DNA of 21,391 bases from a virus (IMGVR_UViG_3300028738_000083:1-21391), one strand, 5' to 3'. Counted from the first letter of the stretch, positions 7,409 to 13,894 are shown. Made by a program: numbers and translations. The notes: a model not told the origin generated them from the letters alone.

Positions 7409-7721
7409 ATGGCCCTTTTGGTTTCCGCTTAATGAAGTTGAAACCCTTGAATACATTGCCGCAGTTGGCTATACTCCTGAAAAGGTTGCCATGTATTTTG
7501 GCATCGACCGGGAAACATTCCTGCAGGAGTTTTACCGTGAGGACAGCCGGATCAGGTTCCATTATGAGCGTGGGATCCTGGTGAACGAAGCAAACGAAAC
7601 GATTGCCACTCAAAAAGCAGCCAATGAAGGAAATGCCACCCAGGCGCAGCGCCTTGACAAACGACGATTTCAAATCAGATTTCAGGAATTGAAAGAAAGG
7701 ATTATTTATGGCAAAGAATAA
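7380..7721 (+). CDS. Candidate small terminase subunit / HTH protein, 113 aa
   Basis: Short basic-acidic helical protein. Residues about 20-50 (LEYIAAVGYTPEKVAMYFGIDRETF) have the helix-turn-helix-like layout seen in phage small terminases: a helix, the G-Y-T/S-P-E turn and a second helix ending in a short recognition-like segment. The C-terminal part contains ANEGNATQAQRLDKRR, similar to the A-x-x-G-N-x-x-A phrase common in such proteins. It would bind phage DNA at the pac or cos site and stimulate the large subunit. Its start overlaps the preceding gene by 29 nt; the next in-frame Met is too far inside to keep the HTH. The following gene is a second candidate for the same role. Confidence 0.5.
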   Translation: MNSEPDILSEWPFWFPLNEVETLEYIAAVGYTPEKVAMYFGIDRETFLQEFYREDSRIRFHYERGILVNEANETIATQKAANEGNATQAQRLDKRRFQIRFQELKERIIYGKE

Positions 7722-8331
7722 GTTCGAAATAAGCCGCTATCATGAAATTGCTGAATACATTGAAACCGGCAGCAAATCAAATCTTACTCCGGATGAGATT
7801 GATTATTTGGACATCCTTGTCAAAATGAACTCGATGCGTCGCCGGTATGGGATCAACGAAACGATTGCCTTCTTCAGTAAAAAGCCGTTTGATATCAGTT
7901 TGTATCGTGCCAAACAAATGTTCGAGGAATCAATCAATTTGTTCTATTCCGATGAAATTATAGATAAACGTGCTGCACGTAACCTGAAAGCCGAACAATT
8001 TGAACAGGCCGCACAACTTGCGTTGGAGGGAGCCACCTGTATCAAAGATCTTGAAGTTTACCGGGCATTGCTTTGGGATAGCTACAAAGCCCGCCAATTG
8101 GATCAGCCCGACCCGATCAATATTCCAAAAGAATTATACGAACGGCCAATCAAGATTTACACCATGAACCCGGTTCAGGCCAAATTACCACCAATCGACC
8201 GCAATGCCCTGGCTAAAGAAATTGATGAACTGGATGAGTCAGCCGCGGACAAAAAACGCTGGAAACAGGAAGCAATGGTTGAAGATATTGACTTTATTGA
8301 GATGCTCAATGACCAAACCGACGAAGATTGA
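7708..8331 (+). CDS. Terminase-associated hypothetical protein, 207 aa
   Basis: Mostly helical with no membrane segment. It has an N-terminal region with Tyr and acidic residues (HEIAEYIETGSKSNLTPDEI), a basic turn RRRYGINETIAFF, and a long helix LKAEQFEQAAQLALEGA in the middle. The last 35 residues are acidic (EIDELDESAADKK...). This layout, a DNA-contact half and an acidic tail next to the large terminase, would fit a small terminase or adaptor, so the two genes before the large subunit may share or split that job. It overlaps the gene before it by 14 nt and the terminase start by 23 nt. Function not proven. Confidence 0.55.
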   Translation: MAKNKFEISRYHEIAEYIETGSKSNLTPDEIDYLDILVKMNSMRRRYGINETIAFFSKKPFDISLYRAKQMFEESINLFYSDEIIDKRAARNLKAEQFEQAAQLALEGATCIKDLEVYRALLWDSYKARQLDQPDPINIPKELYERPIKIYTMNPVQAKLPPIDRNALAKEIDELDESAADKKRWKQEAMVEDIDFIEMLNDQTDED

Positions 8332-10012
8332 TCTGGACCGTCCGGACGTTGAAGTCCGTTACATGAACTGGTTGGCGCAAACCAGTGGAATAATGATGCC
8401 CGGATCACTTTATTTCATTGGTGGCCGGGGATCGACCAAAACAACCGCGTTTCAGGCTGAACGGCTTCAGGAAATGGTTTACGATATGCCGGGAGCTCCT
8501 GTTGCCCTGGTTGCTGATACGTTTACAAATCTTCAGAAAAATGTTTGGCCAACCATGCAGGAAGGTTTGCGCCTCCTGGGATGGGAAGAGGACATTCATT
8601 ACGTGGTTGAAAAAGAACCACTCGAACATTGGAAAGAAAAGCCAATTAATATTATCTCCAGCTACAAACACACCGTTATATTTTTCAATGGTTTTAACCT
8701 CACTTTTATTTCACTTGACCGGCCATCAACAGCAGCCGGAAAATCTTACGTTGCCATTATTGGTGATGAAGTAAAATTCTTCAGAGAAGATAAGATTGCC
8801 AAATTAACCAAAGCCGTTCGCGGATTTAAGGTCAGATACGGGCAATCTCCATTTTATCGCTCGCAGACTTTTACCACCGACATGCCGAATAAGAATTTGA
8901 TCGGTGAGCATGACTGGATCCTGAAGCATCGCAAAAGAATGGACGTTAAACAAATCGTTCGGATCCTGAAAGTTGGATTTGTTTACAATGACATCAAAAA
9001 AGAATATGTAATCGCTAAAGATTCAGGCGACCGCAAAGAATTGGCAATTGTCAAGCGTAAACTAGATAGATGGGAAGCGCGTTGGAGAAAGGTTCGAAAG
9101 AAATCTGTATTCTTTTGGGTGGCTAGCTCATTCATCAATGCCGATATTTTAGGAGTTGATTTCTTCTCTGAAGAGTTCGAAACAGATCTGGAAGACGTTG
9201 CACAGGCAATCCTTTCACTGAAGCCAAAGTTAATGGCCGGCAATCGCTTTTATTCAAAGCTTACAGAAAAGCATTTCTATCAGGATGGGGCCGATGCACA
9301 CTGGAGTGACTATTTCGGGATCCGGGATACAGAAGATTGCAGGATCCTGGCTAAGTTGGATAAGACAAAAGCCATTGATGCCGGTATGGACTTCGGTAAC
9401 ATGATGAGCATGATCATTGCCCAGGATGGAAAGAAACGAGACTATAATTTACTGAAAGAGTTATATACATTACCACCTAATTCAATCAGACAGTTAGCAG
9501 ATCAGTTCATTGAGTACTTCAAACCACACGAAGAGAAGACTCTTAATCTGTACTATGACCGTGCTGGTAACAACTACAACAAATCAGGACAGGACCTTGC
9601 ATCTCAAATAAAGAAAGCAATTGAAAAGAATGAGGAAGGCAAACGTACTGGCTGGAAGGTTATACTTCGGTCAATTGGACAGGCTACCATTCATTCAAAC
9701 ACTGAGTATAACTTCATGATCGATCTGCTATCTGAGACTAACACTGCTCTGCCTGTTGTGTGTATTGATCAGTTCAACTGTCCATGTCTCAAGTCTTCGC
9801 TTGAGAAGGCACCTTCAAAGGTTGTTACACGTAACAATCGTAAGATGATTGTCAAGGATAAGAAGAGTGAAGGCCTACCAATTCATAAGCTACCCAAAGA
9901 CTCAACCAACTTCTCTGATGCGTTCAAGTATCTGATGTGTCGCAAACAATGGCTCAACCTAAACAAGGGCATACGCAAGCAAAGCTCAGGTGATTTATCC
10001 ACGGTGGGATAA
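8309..10012 (+). CDS. Terminase large subunit (ATPase-nuclease)
   Basis: 567 aa. It packages DNA into proheads. The ATPase part carries a Walker A, GGRGSTKT, at 38-45 (Lys44) and a Walker B, VAIIGDE, at 148-154 (Asp153, catalytic Glu154). The RNase H-like nuclease part has candidate metal ligands Asp361 (AGMDFG), Asp417 (YYDRAG) and Asp537 (FSDAFKYL). I choose ATG 8309 (MTKPTK) because the frame upstream has low-complexity, out-of-phase reading of the previous gene; it gives a 23-nt overlap. From about base 9420 (residue 371) onward codon choice changes markedly (GAG, AAG, AAC and ACT favoured, GCC absent), although both halves remain in frame with no stop, suggesting an intragenic recombination junction close to the start of the nuclease domain. 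Confidence 0.9.
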   Translation: MTKPTKIDLDRPDVEVRYMNWLAQTSGIMMPGSLYFIGGRGSTKTTAFQAERLQEMVYDMPGAPVALVADTFTNLQKNVWPTMQEGLRLLGWEEDIHYVVEKEPLEHWKEKPINIISSYKHTVIFFNGFNLTFISLDRPSTAAGKSYVAIIGDEVKFFREDKIAKLTKAVRGFKVRYGQSPFYRSQTFTTDMPNKNLIGEHDWILKHRKRMDVKQIVRILKVGFVYNDIKKEYVIAKDSGDRKELAIVKRKLDRWEARWRKVRKKSVFFWVASSFINADILGVDFFSEEFETDLEDVAQAILSLKPKLMAGNRFYSKLTEKHFYQDGADAHWSDYFGIRDTEDCRILAKLDKTKAIDAGMDFGNMMSMIIAQDGKKRDYNLLKELYTLPPNSIRQLADQFIEYFKPHEEKTLNLYYDRAGNNYNKSGQDLASQIKKAIEKNEEGKRTGWKVILRSIGQATIHSNTEYNFMIDLLSETNTALPVVCIDQFNCPCLKSSLEKAPSKVVTRNNRKMIVKDKKSEGLPIHKLPKDSTNFSDAFKYLMCRKQWLNLNKGIRKQSSGDLSTVG

Positions 10013-10021
10013 ATAAAAGTT

Positions 10022-10104
10022 ACCCCTATTACATTAAAAGAGGGGCATGGTATCCATGCACCCCCAACCTAAAACAGGTTGGATTTACGAACCTGAGGGT
10101 CAGG
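10022..10104 (+). other. Run of hairpins in non-coding DNA after terminase; possible structured RNA or 3' element
   Basis: Three adjacent stems are visible. GGGGCATGG (10042-10050) pairs with CCATGC-A-CCC around TAT. CCAACCT (10064-10070) pairs with AGGTTGG (10076-10082) around AAAAC. CCTGA (10092-10096) pairs with TCAGG (10100-10104) around GGG. A weaker alternative pairs CCCCT (10023-10027) with AGGGG (10041-10045), competing with the first stem. No T tract follows, so this is not a classic terminator. An open frame of 62 codons overlaps it but has no features of a real gene. The rest of 10105-10534 is AT-rich with no gene that I can support. Confidence 0.45.
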
Positions 10105-10280
10105 CGGTTTATCATATTTCCGGCCATCGCGACCCTTTGCGACTGCAAGCACGATTGAGGGCGGGCTCGGAGTCAACCTTCAAACAACAAAAAATTGAAA
10201 ATTTTTTAGTTGGTTTTTGGTCTGGTTATCAATAATTTAACTGGTTTCGGTTTTTGCTGGATGGCGATTTGTTGACCGGT

Positions 10281-10383
10281 TGATTTTGGAAGTTGCCCCG
10301 AATGCGATTTTTTGAGGTTGATTTTGCCGGATGATTTTTGGAAGTTGCCCCAGATAAATTTTTCAGGTTTATGATTTTGCTTG
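10281..10383. repeat. Imperfect tandem repeat, two units of about 51 bp
   Basis: Two consecutive units share GGAAGTTGCCCC flanked on each side by TGATTTT-like tracts: unit 1 begins at 10281, unit 2 at 10332. T-rich strand asymmetry is strong and continues on both sides. It lies in the non-coding stretch between terminase and the accessory operon. Could be a degenerated regulatory or recombination site; no function can be assigned. Confidence 0.6.
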
Positions 10384-10534
10384 TTATTTGAAATGGTTCT
10401 TAATAGAGAGGCTGATAAATGGCTTTAAATCGCTTAACTCAATGTCTGATCTGATTTTTGATGAAAACTTTTTTTTCGTGCAATTGATAAAAAGCCAGTT
10501 GTTTAAATGTGTCAATTTGTTTTTAATATGCTGA

Positions 10535-10565
10535 TTTGTAATACTTTGAATGAATAATAAATTTG
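10535..10565 (+). promoter_or_regulatory. Consensus Bacteroidota promoter for the accessory operon
   Basis: TTTG at 10535-10538, a 19-nt spacer and an exact TAnnTTTG box (TAAATTTG, 10558-10565) match the known Bacteroidota sigma-factor consensus. Transcription would begin near 10572, giving a leader of about 95 nt before the gene at 10667. Confidence 0.65.
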
Positions 10566-10637
10566 CACAGGTCAATAAAAAGATGTAAATTAGTATTAGA
10601 AAATGAGAGGGAAACCAATCTGATTCTATCCAAATCC

Positions 10638-10651
10638 AATTTGTTTAACAT
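10638..10651 (+). promoter_or_regulatory. 14-nt leader element, copy 1 (AATTTGTTTAACAT)
   Basis: AATTTGTTTAACAT ends exactly 15 nt before the start codon at 10667. The identical 14-mer ends 15 nt before the next gene's start (second copy at 11183-11196), and the bases between also resemble each other, both ending in TCATG. Likely a translation or regulator site. Confidence 0.55.
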
Positions 10652-10666
10652 TTAAAAATTAATGTC

Positions 10667-11140
10667 ATGGTAGTAAAAAAAGTTACTGCGCCTTTTCAGG
10701 TGCAAAAGGGAGAGAACACCCCAGAATTAGAGCAAAAAGCTTTGCCAGTTTCAACCGAAACACCGGAAGCAAAAGAACCCACACCAGAGGAACTAAAACA
10801 AGTTATCGAGGACCTTAACAAAAGGCTTTCAGCAATTCCCACAGACCTAAAAACACGGGTCGAGTATTTCAACAAAAAAAATGAATTGATCCGCAGACTT
10901 TCAAAGCTTGACACAGACAAAGAAATTCTTTCCAATCACCTGGACAAACTTTCTGAAATTGCTGCAGCAAATGAATTTGAGAGTGAAGAGTATTATCTGA
11001 ACATCGAAGGCGGTAGCCAGTACAGTAAAAAAGCAGTTTACACGCTAAAAAATCCGGTTATTATTGGTGAACTCATTGCCTTTATTATCGGAAAGATTGA
11101 CAGCAAAAGGGATTCATTGAAAAAGGAAATTGAAGCCTAA
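10667..11140 (+). CDS. Hypothetical accessory protein, 157 aa
   Basis: Not recognised by name. About residues 1-45 are a polar, Pro/Glu-rich, probably disordered lead. Residues about 40-100 are a helical, coiled-coil-like region (EELKQVIEDLNKRLSAI and ELIRRLSKLDTDKEIL). A C-terminal globular part has GGSQYSKKAVYTLKNPVIIGELIAFI followed by a charged helix. Proteins of this shape occur beside ArdC-like and RadC-like genes in Bacteroidota mobile elements, as here. It is the first gene after a consensus promoter and is followed by a strong hairpin. A role in DNA protection or mobile-element maintenance is an inference from neighbours only. Confidence 0.65.
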   Translation: MVVKKVTAPFQVQKGENTPELEQKALPVSTETPEAKEPTPEELKQVIEDLNKRLSAIPTDLKTRVEYFNKKNELIRRLSKLDTDKEILSNHLDKLSEIAAANEFESEEYYLNIEGGSQYSKKAVYTLKNPVIIGELIAFIIGKIDSKRDSLKKEIEA

Positions 11141-11148
11141 GTAAAAGC

Positions 11149-11175
11149 GAAAAGGGGGTATCCCTCCCCCTTTTC
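11149..11175 (+). terminator. Perfect 10-bp hairpin, terminator or attenuator
   Basis: GAAAAGGGGG (11149-11158) pairs perfectly with CCCCCTTTTC (11166-11175), with a 7-nt loop. The four T residues are inside the stem, so termination may be partial. It would lower expression of the ArdC-like and RadC-like genes relative to the gene before it, or function in both directions. Confidence 0.7.
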
Positions 11176-11182
11176 AATCCAA

Positions 11183-11196
11183 AATTTGTTTAACAT
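11183..11196 (+). promoter_or_regulatory. 14-nt leader element, copy 2 (AATTTGTTTAACAT)
   Basis: Identical to 10638-10651 and at the same distance (15 nt) from the start codon of the gene at 11212. It begins 8 nt after the hairpin at 11149-11175. Two exact copies at identical spacing argue for a functional site rather than chance. Confidence 0.55.
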
Positions 11197-11211
11197 CAAT
11201 AAATTGACATC

Positions 11212-11634
11212 ATGAGCAAAGATACAGAATCAACACGGAAAGAACAATATTTGAAGAAAAGAAAAGAGTTAATTGAGCTTTCTCGATTTGTCCGGATGGG
11301 CGTAAAATCGGGAGCCTACGACAGTGTTAACGAAGGACTAAAAGAAATCTATCAGGAGACTAACTCCGAGATTGAAGAGTTTAAAACTTTTTGGCAATGG
11401 AAGGACGAAGGCGCCACAGTTCGCAAAGGACAAACAGCCTTTTTAATCTGGGGGCAACCTCGCAAGGGTGAACAGGTACCCGAAGGAGCAAACGAGCCAG
11501 AGGAGTATAAATATTGGCCTGTTTGTTACCTGTTTGCAAATACACAGGTTTACAAACCAGAACCGGCAGCAGAACCGGAGACACAGACAGAACCAGAGCC
11601 AGAACTTGAAACCGTTTCAGGCGATGAATACTAA
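11212..11634 (+). CDS. ArdC N-terminal-domain-like protein, 140 aa
   Basis: The middle of the protein (about residues 62-108) matches the pattern of the ArdC/DUF1738-type N-terminal domain: a WQWKDEGATVRKGQ phrase, then the strand FLIWGQPRK, then a YWPVCYLFANTQVY strand where the family has the aromatic-rich FNVEQ-like motif. That domain binds single-stranded DNA in antirestriction proteins. The metallopeptidase half of full ArdC, with its HExxH motif, is absent here. Residues 111-140 are an acidic Pro/Glu-rich tail (about ten Glu), suggesting a flexible end. It overlaps the RadC-like gene by 11 nt, so the two are probably translationally coupled. Together they suggest a role in protecting or processing incoming or single-stranded DNA, which is inference. 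Confidence 0.6.
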   Translation: MSKDTESTRKEQYLKKRKELIELSRFVRMGVKSGAYDSVNEGLKEIYQETNSEIEEFKTFWQWKDEGATVRKGQTAFLIWGQPRKGEQVPEGANEPEEYKYWPVCYLFANTQVYKPEPAAEPETQTEPEPELETVSGDEY

Positions 11635-12073
11635 TATTCCAACTTTGGCCGAAATTGAAATAATTTACCGGCCAAAATATAAAGCATCCGAACTGCCTAA
11701 AGTGGTTACATCTGCCGATGCATACAGCTATTTAAAAGATATTTTTCCAAGTCTGGATTATCGGGAGTTTTTCTATATCCTATGCCTGAATCGAAATAAT
11801 AACGTTTTGGGTTTCTGCCAAATTTCTGCAGGTGGTTTATGTGGTACGGTTGCCGATGTTCGAATGATTATGCAAACCGGATTGAAATCAAATTCATGCA
11901 GTTTAATTTTAAGCCATTGCCACCCGTCAGGAAATCTAATCCCGAGCGAAGCCGACAAAGATTTGACAAAGAAAATCAAGGAGGCCGGCAAAGTGCTAGA
12001 CATTGCAATCTTAGATCATCTTATTATTACTTCTGAATCTTATTTTTCGTTTGCGGATGAAGGTTTAATGTAA
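11624..12073 (+). CDS. RadC-like JAB/MPN domain protein, 149 aa
   Basis: Contains only the C-terminal JAB1/MPN domain of the RadC family, without the helix-hairpin-helix N-terminus of chromosomal RadC. The JAMM-type metal motif is complete: HCHPSGNLIPSEAD gives His-x-His, seven residues, Ser, two residues, Asp. The usual Asn between the two His is Cys here. The strand LNRNNNVLGFCQISAGG and the segment DHLIITSESYFSFADEG are also typical. Short RadC proteins of this kind are common in Bacteroidota plasmids, conjugative elements and phages; their biochemical role is unsettled. I chose ATG 11624 because it gives the normal N-terminus with an 11-nt overlap. A longer upstream reading lies out of phase over the preceding gene. 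Confidence 0.85.
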   Translation: MNTNIPTLAEIEIIYRPKYKASELPKVVTSADAYSYLKDIFPSLDYREFFYILCLNRNNNVLGFCQISAGGLCGTVADVRMIMQTGLKSNSCSLILSHCHPSGNLIPSEADKDLTKKIKEAGKVLDIAILDHLIITSESYFSFADEGLM

Positions 12074-12088
12074 TTATTTTCAATCGCA

Positions 12089-12112
12089 GGGGTGGCTTAT
12101 ATGCCATTCCCC
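12089..12112 (+). terminator. Weak hairpin after the RadC-like gene
   Basis: GGGGTGGC (12089-12096) pairs with GCCA-TT-CCCC (12103-12112) around TTATAT, with two unpaired T. No T tract follows, so it is a possible 3' end for the accessory operon rather than a clear terminator. The rest of 12113-12287 is non-coding and shows no other structure that I can support. Confidence 0.4.
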
Positions 12113-12287
12113 GGCGCGCTCAAAAAGGAGTTCCGTGCCGCCAGGCTTCGCCTTATTTTCTTCGTCAATGTTTCCTTCCTTTGTCAGTAAACCGGCACTC
12201 TACCGTATTTATTTATCTGATTTTTGACGATTAAATTCTCTCACTAAATCCCAATTCAAATTTAACCTTACAAAAAGGGGCTTCTGC

Positions 12288-12319
12288 TTGACTCGTATTG
12301 TTAAATCGCCGTATATTGC
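12288..12319 (+). promoter_or_regulatory. Putative promoter for the secreted protein/lipoprotein pair
   Basis: TTG at 12288-12290, 21-nt spacer, TATATTGC at 12312-12319 (two mismatches to TAnnTTTG). The start codon is 20 nt downstream, so transcription would begin just before it. Fits a separately expressed cargo pair. Confidence 0.45.
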
Positions 12320-12339
12320 AGAAACCATAAATCAATCAC

Positions 12340-12735
12340 ATGAAAAAACTATTCTTCATTATCCTTCTTTGCAGCTTTTCTGTTTTGCTTCAAGCTCAGA
12401 AAAATTACTTATTTGAATTGAATGGTAAAAAATTAGCTAAATCACAAAAATATGCACAAAAATCATCCGGTGATTATTTAAGGCAGGCAGGAACCTGCTA
12501 TCTGGTTGGAATAGGTGTTGCAATTACGGGATCTGCAATTTCTGTAATTGACATGAATAGCGGTGAAATCAATAATTCAGCTGCAATTATTGGAGGTACA
12601 ACGGCTGTTGGTGGATTGGTACTAACAATTATCGGACATTCTAAATTAATAAAGGCAGGTAAAGCACTTGATGCAGAGCGCAAAATTACCTTAGTTCCTT
12701 CATCTTCTGGATTAGGACTTGCACTTAAATTTTAA
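12340..12735 (+). CDS. Secreted/membrane hypothetical protein, 131 aa
   Basis: A signal peptide is clear: MKK, a hydrophobic core (LFFIILLCSFSVLL) and a likely cleavage near LQAQ at residue 20. After a basic stretch (residues 25-50) come two hydrophobic segments at about 52-70 and 81-99, separated by the polar loop DMNSGEINN. The C-terminus ends with a short strand LGLALKF and a terminal Phe, as in many Bacteroidota envelope proteins. Function unknown. It is 5 nt from the lipoprotein gene downstream, so both go to the envelope together. In a prophage, such a pair could be a lysogeny-expressed surface change, or part of a lysis system; the sequence does not decide. Confidence 0.7.
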   Translation: MKKLFFIILLCSFSVLLQAQKNYLFELNGKKLAKSQKYAQKSSGDYLRQAGTCYLVGIGVAITGSAISVIDMNSGEINNSAAIIGGTTAVGGLVLTIIGHSKLIKAGKALDAERKITLVPSSSGLGLALKF

Positions 12736-12740
12736 TTGAG

Positions 12741-12965
12741 ATGAATAAAATATTGATAGTCATAGTTGTTTTATTTTTGGTGTCCTGCAGTAATGGCAAT
12801 GAAATTTCTCAATTAAAAGAAAATCAGAAAAAGCTCGAAGCCAGAATTGATAAGCTCGAAAAAGATATGAAGGAACAAATGAAAATTGATTCAATTCTGC
12901 TCGAAATTCAAAAGCCACAGCCCGGATCACTTCTTTATGAACTCGATCACAAAAAAAATAGATAG
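12741..12965 (+). CDS. Small coiled-coil lipoprotein, 74 aa
   Basis: A type II signal peptide with lipobox LVSC places the lipidated Cys at residue 16. The mature part is a charged coiled coil (ISQLKENQKKLEARIDKLEK and on to about residue 50) with a short Pro-containing tail. The size, lipidation and coiled coil resemble both Lpp-type structural lipoproteins and outer-membrane spanin subunits, but no holin or endolysin gene is visible, so the lysis reading is weak. Translated right after the secreted protein gene (5 nt gap) from the same presumed promoter. Confidence 0.75.
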   Translation: MNKILIVIVVLFLVSCSNGNEISQLKENQKKLEARIDKLEKDMKEQMKIDSILLEIQKPQPGSLLYELDHKKNR

Positions 12966-12971
12966 TACATA

Positions 12972-13001
12972 TTGTTATTCAATTATGTATTCATACATTT
13001 G
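12972..13001 (+). promoter_or_regulatory. Consensus Bacteroidota promoter for the gene at 13169
   Basis: TTG (12972-12974), a 19-nt spacer and an exact TAnnTTTG box (TACATTTG, 12994-13001). The start of transcription would fall near 13008, on the first arm of the repeat system at 13006-13168, giving a leader of about 160 nt. Confidence 0.6.
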
Positions 13002-13005
13002 TAAC

Positions 13006-13168
13006 GCTTACACAACACAACAGGGTTTCGGAATTCGCCTTTAATGCAATTTCAACGAGATTTTTAAATATAGAGCTATCGGGATCAACTCTCTTTCGGG
13101 TTTCGGCCTGTTCGTGGTTGTGTAAGCACCCGGTGGCTCTTTTTGTTTCATTTAATGCTTACACAACC
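13006..13168 (+). promoter_or_regulatory. Three-arm inverted-repeat leader (possible switch or operators)
   Basis: Arm A, GCTTACACAACACAACAGG (13006-13024), arm B, containing GGTTGTGTAAGC (13116-13127) with CCTGTT just before it, and arm C, TGCTTACACAACC (13156-13168). B and C pair perfectly over 13 bp with a 27-nt loop, and C ends directly at the ATG at 13169. A and B also pair over 11 bp perfect plus an extended imperfect part (to 13107). A:B and B:C are mutually exclusive. The predicted transcript starts at arm A. The words also act as three DNA boxes, two direct and one inverted. Confidence 0.65.
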
Positions 13169-13399
13169 ATGAGTAAAAAACAAGCTTTCAAACTGATTTA
13201 CAAGGTAGAATCAGAAAAATTAATCGAAGTCGTTAGAGTAGCCTGGGAAGTAATTTCCGAAATGGGCCTGGAACCCGAAACAATCTCCCTGCCTGATGGC
13301 CGGGCAATTCCCTGGCACGCCACAGCAGCTCACCAGTTCGCCGCTGAAGGAAGTATTGACGAAGAAAAGTTTATTGAATGGTCTCTCTCAGAACAATAA
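13169..13399 (+). CDS. Small hypothetical protein, 76 aa
   Basis: Not recognised. An amphipathic helix (residues about 5-28, AFKLIYKVESEKLIEVVRVAWEV is too regular for chance) is followed by a polar hinge and a Trp-rich part including IPWHATAAHQF and FIEWSLSEQ. The start MSKKQ at 13169 immediately follows the third arm of the repeat leader; the same frame is open further upstream to 13118 (MCKHPV...), but that would read through the repeat arms. Its own consensus promoter and elaborate leader suggest regulated expression. The next gene starts 16 nt after its stop and is probably co-transcribed. Confidence 0.55.
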   Translation: MSKKQAFKLIYKVESEKLIEVVRVAWEVISEMGLEPETISLPDGRAIPWHATAAHQFAAEGSIDEEKFIEWSLSEQ

Positions 13400-13415
13400 T
13401 TCATAAATTTGAACT

Positions 13416-13814
13416 ATGAAAGAACTCCACGAACAAGCATTTGAATTGGTTGAACGCATCTTTAAAGATTGTGATCATGAATTAAAACAGTTCACTTATG
13501 GAGATAGAAGCCATGTTAAAATTTCTGCTCCTCAGGTTTTTATTGATCTGTTAACTGAAGGCTACAAAAACGCTTTCGGAATATGGCCACATAGATCTCC
13601 TGAAGGAAAAATTTATTTCCGTGATATTGAAGTCATTCCAAATTATGAAATGGAAGTTGTTTTATTTCATAAGAATTATCCTGAAATCCAGGATCAGCGT
13701 TTGATCTATAAGGTAAAGTTAAATTCAGGTAAAAATGTTAGGCCAGGAGAATTCAATAAAATTCATTTATCAAAAGACGAAAACGGGAATTTAACTGCAA
13801 CTTCTTTTTTTTAA
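13416..13814 (+). CDS. Hypothetical protein, 132 aa
   Basis: Not recognised. The N-terminal approximately 25 residues form a likely helix with Cys and acidic residues (ELVERIFKDCDHELKQF). Then a segment with aromatic and Pro residues (GIWPHRSPEGKIYFRDIEV) and several strands (MEVVLFHKNYPEIQ, RLIYKVKLNSGK) suggest a small alpha-beta domain. No signal peptide or membrane segment. It sits between the 76-aa gene (16 nt upstream) and a strong terminator, so it closes the accessory block. Confidence 0.65.
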   Translation: MKELHEQAFELVERIFKDCDHELKQFTYGDRSHVKISAPQVFIDLLTEGYKNAFGIWPHRSPEGKIYFRDIEVIPNYEMEVVLFHKNYPEIQDQRLIYKVKLNSGKNVRPGEFNKIHLSKDENGNLTATSFF

Positions 13815-13868
13815 GTTCCAGATAGGCCTGATATACCTCCATTTGATCCTACAAAACTTTATTATTTC

Positions 13869-13894
13869 AAAGCAGCTCCCGGGCTGCTTTTTTT
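13869..13894 (+). terminator. Strong rho-independent terminator closing the accessory block
   Basis: AAAGCAGC (13869-13876) pairs with GCTGCTTT (13883-13890) around TCCCGG, followed by four more T residues. It separates the accessory genes from the glycosyltransferase/portal run. Confidence 0.88.

Noticed and set aside
10047-10235. Open frame of 62 codons in the non-coding stretch after terminase
   Set aside because: Composition is unlike neighbouring genes, it covers the hairpin run, and I see no domain, signal or ribosome-related feature; kept as part of the structured non-coding region.
13006-13128. Miniature transposable element with terminal inverted repeats (arms A and B)
   Set aside because: The inverted ends are partly matched, but I see no target-site duplication, and a third arm (C) outside the would-be element fits a regulatory leader better; not fully excluded.
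13404-13411. Exact TAnnTTTG box (TAAATTTG) right before the gene at 13416
   Set aside because: No TTG at a suitable distance (the nearest is 27 nt upstream) and only 4 nt to the ATG, so promoter function for that gene is unlikely.
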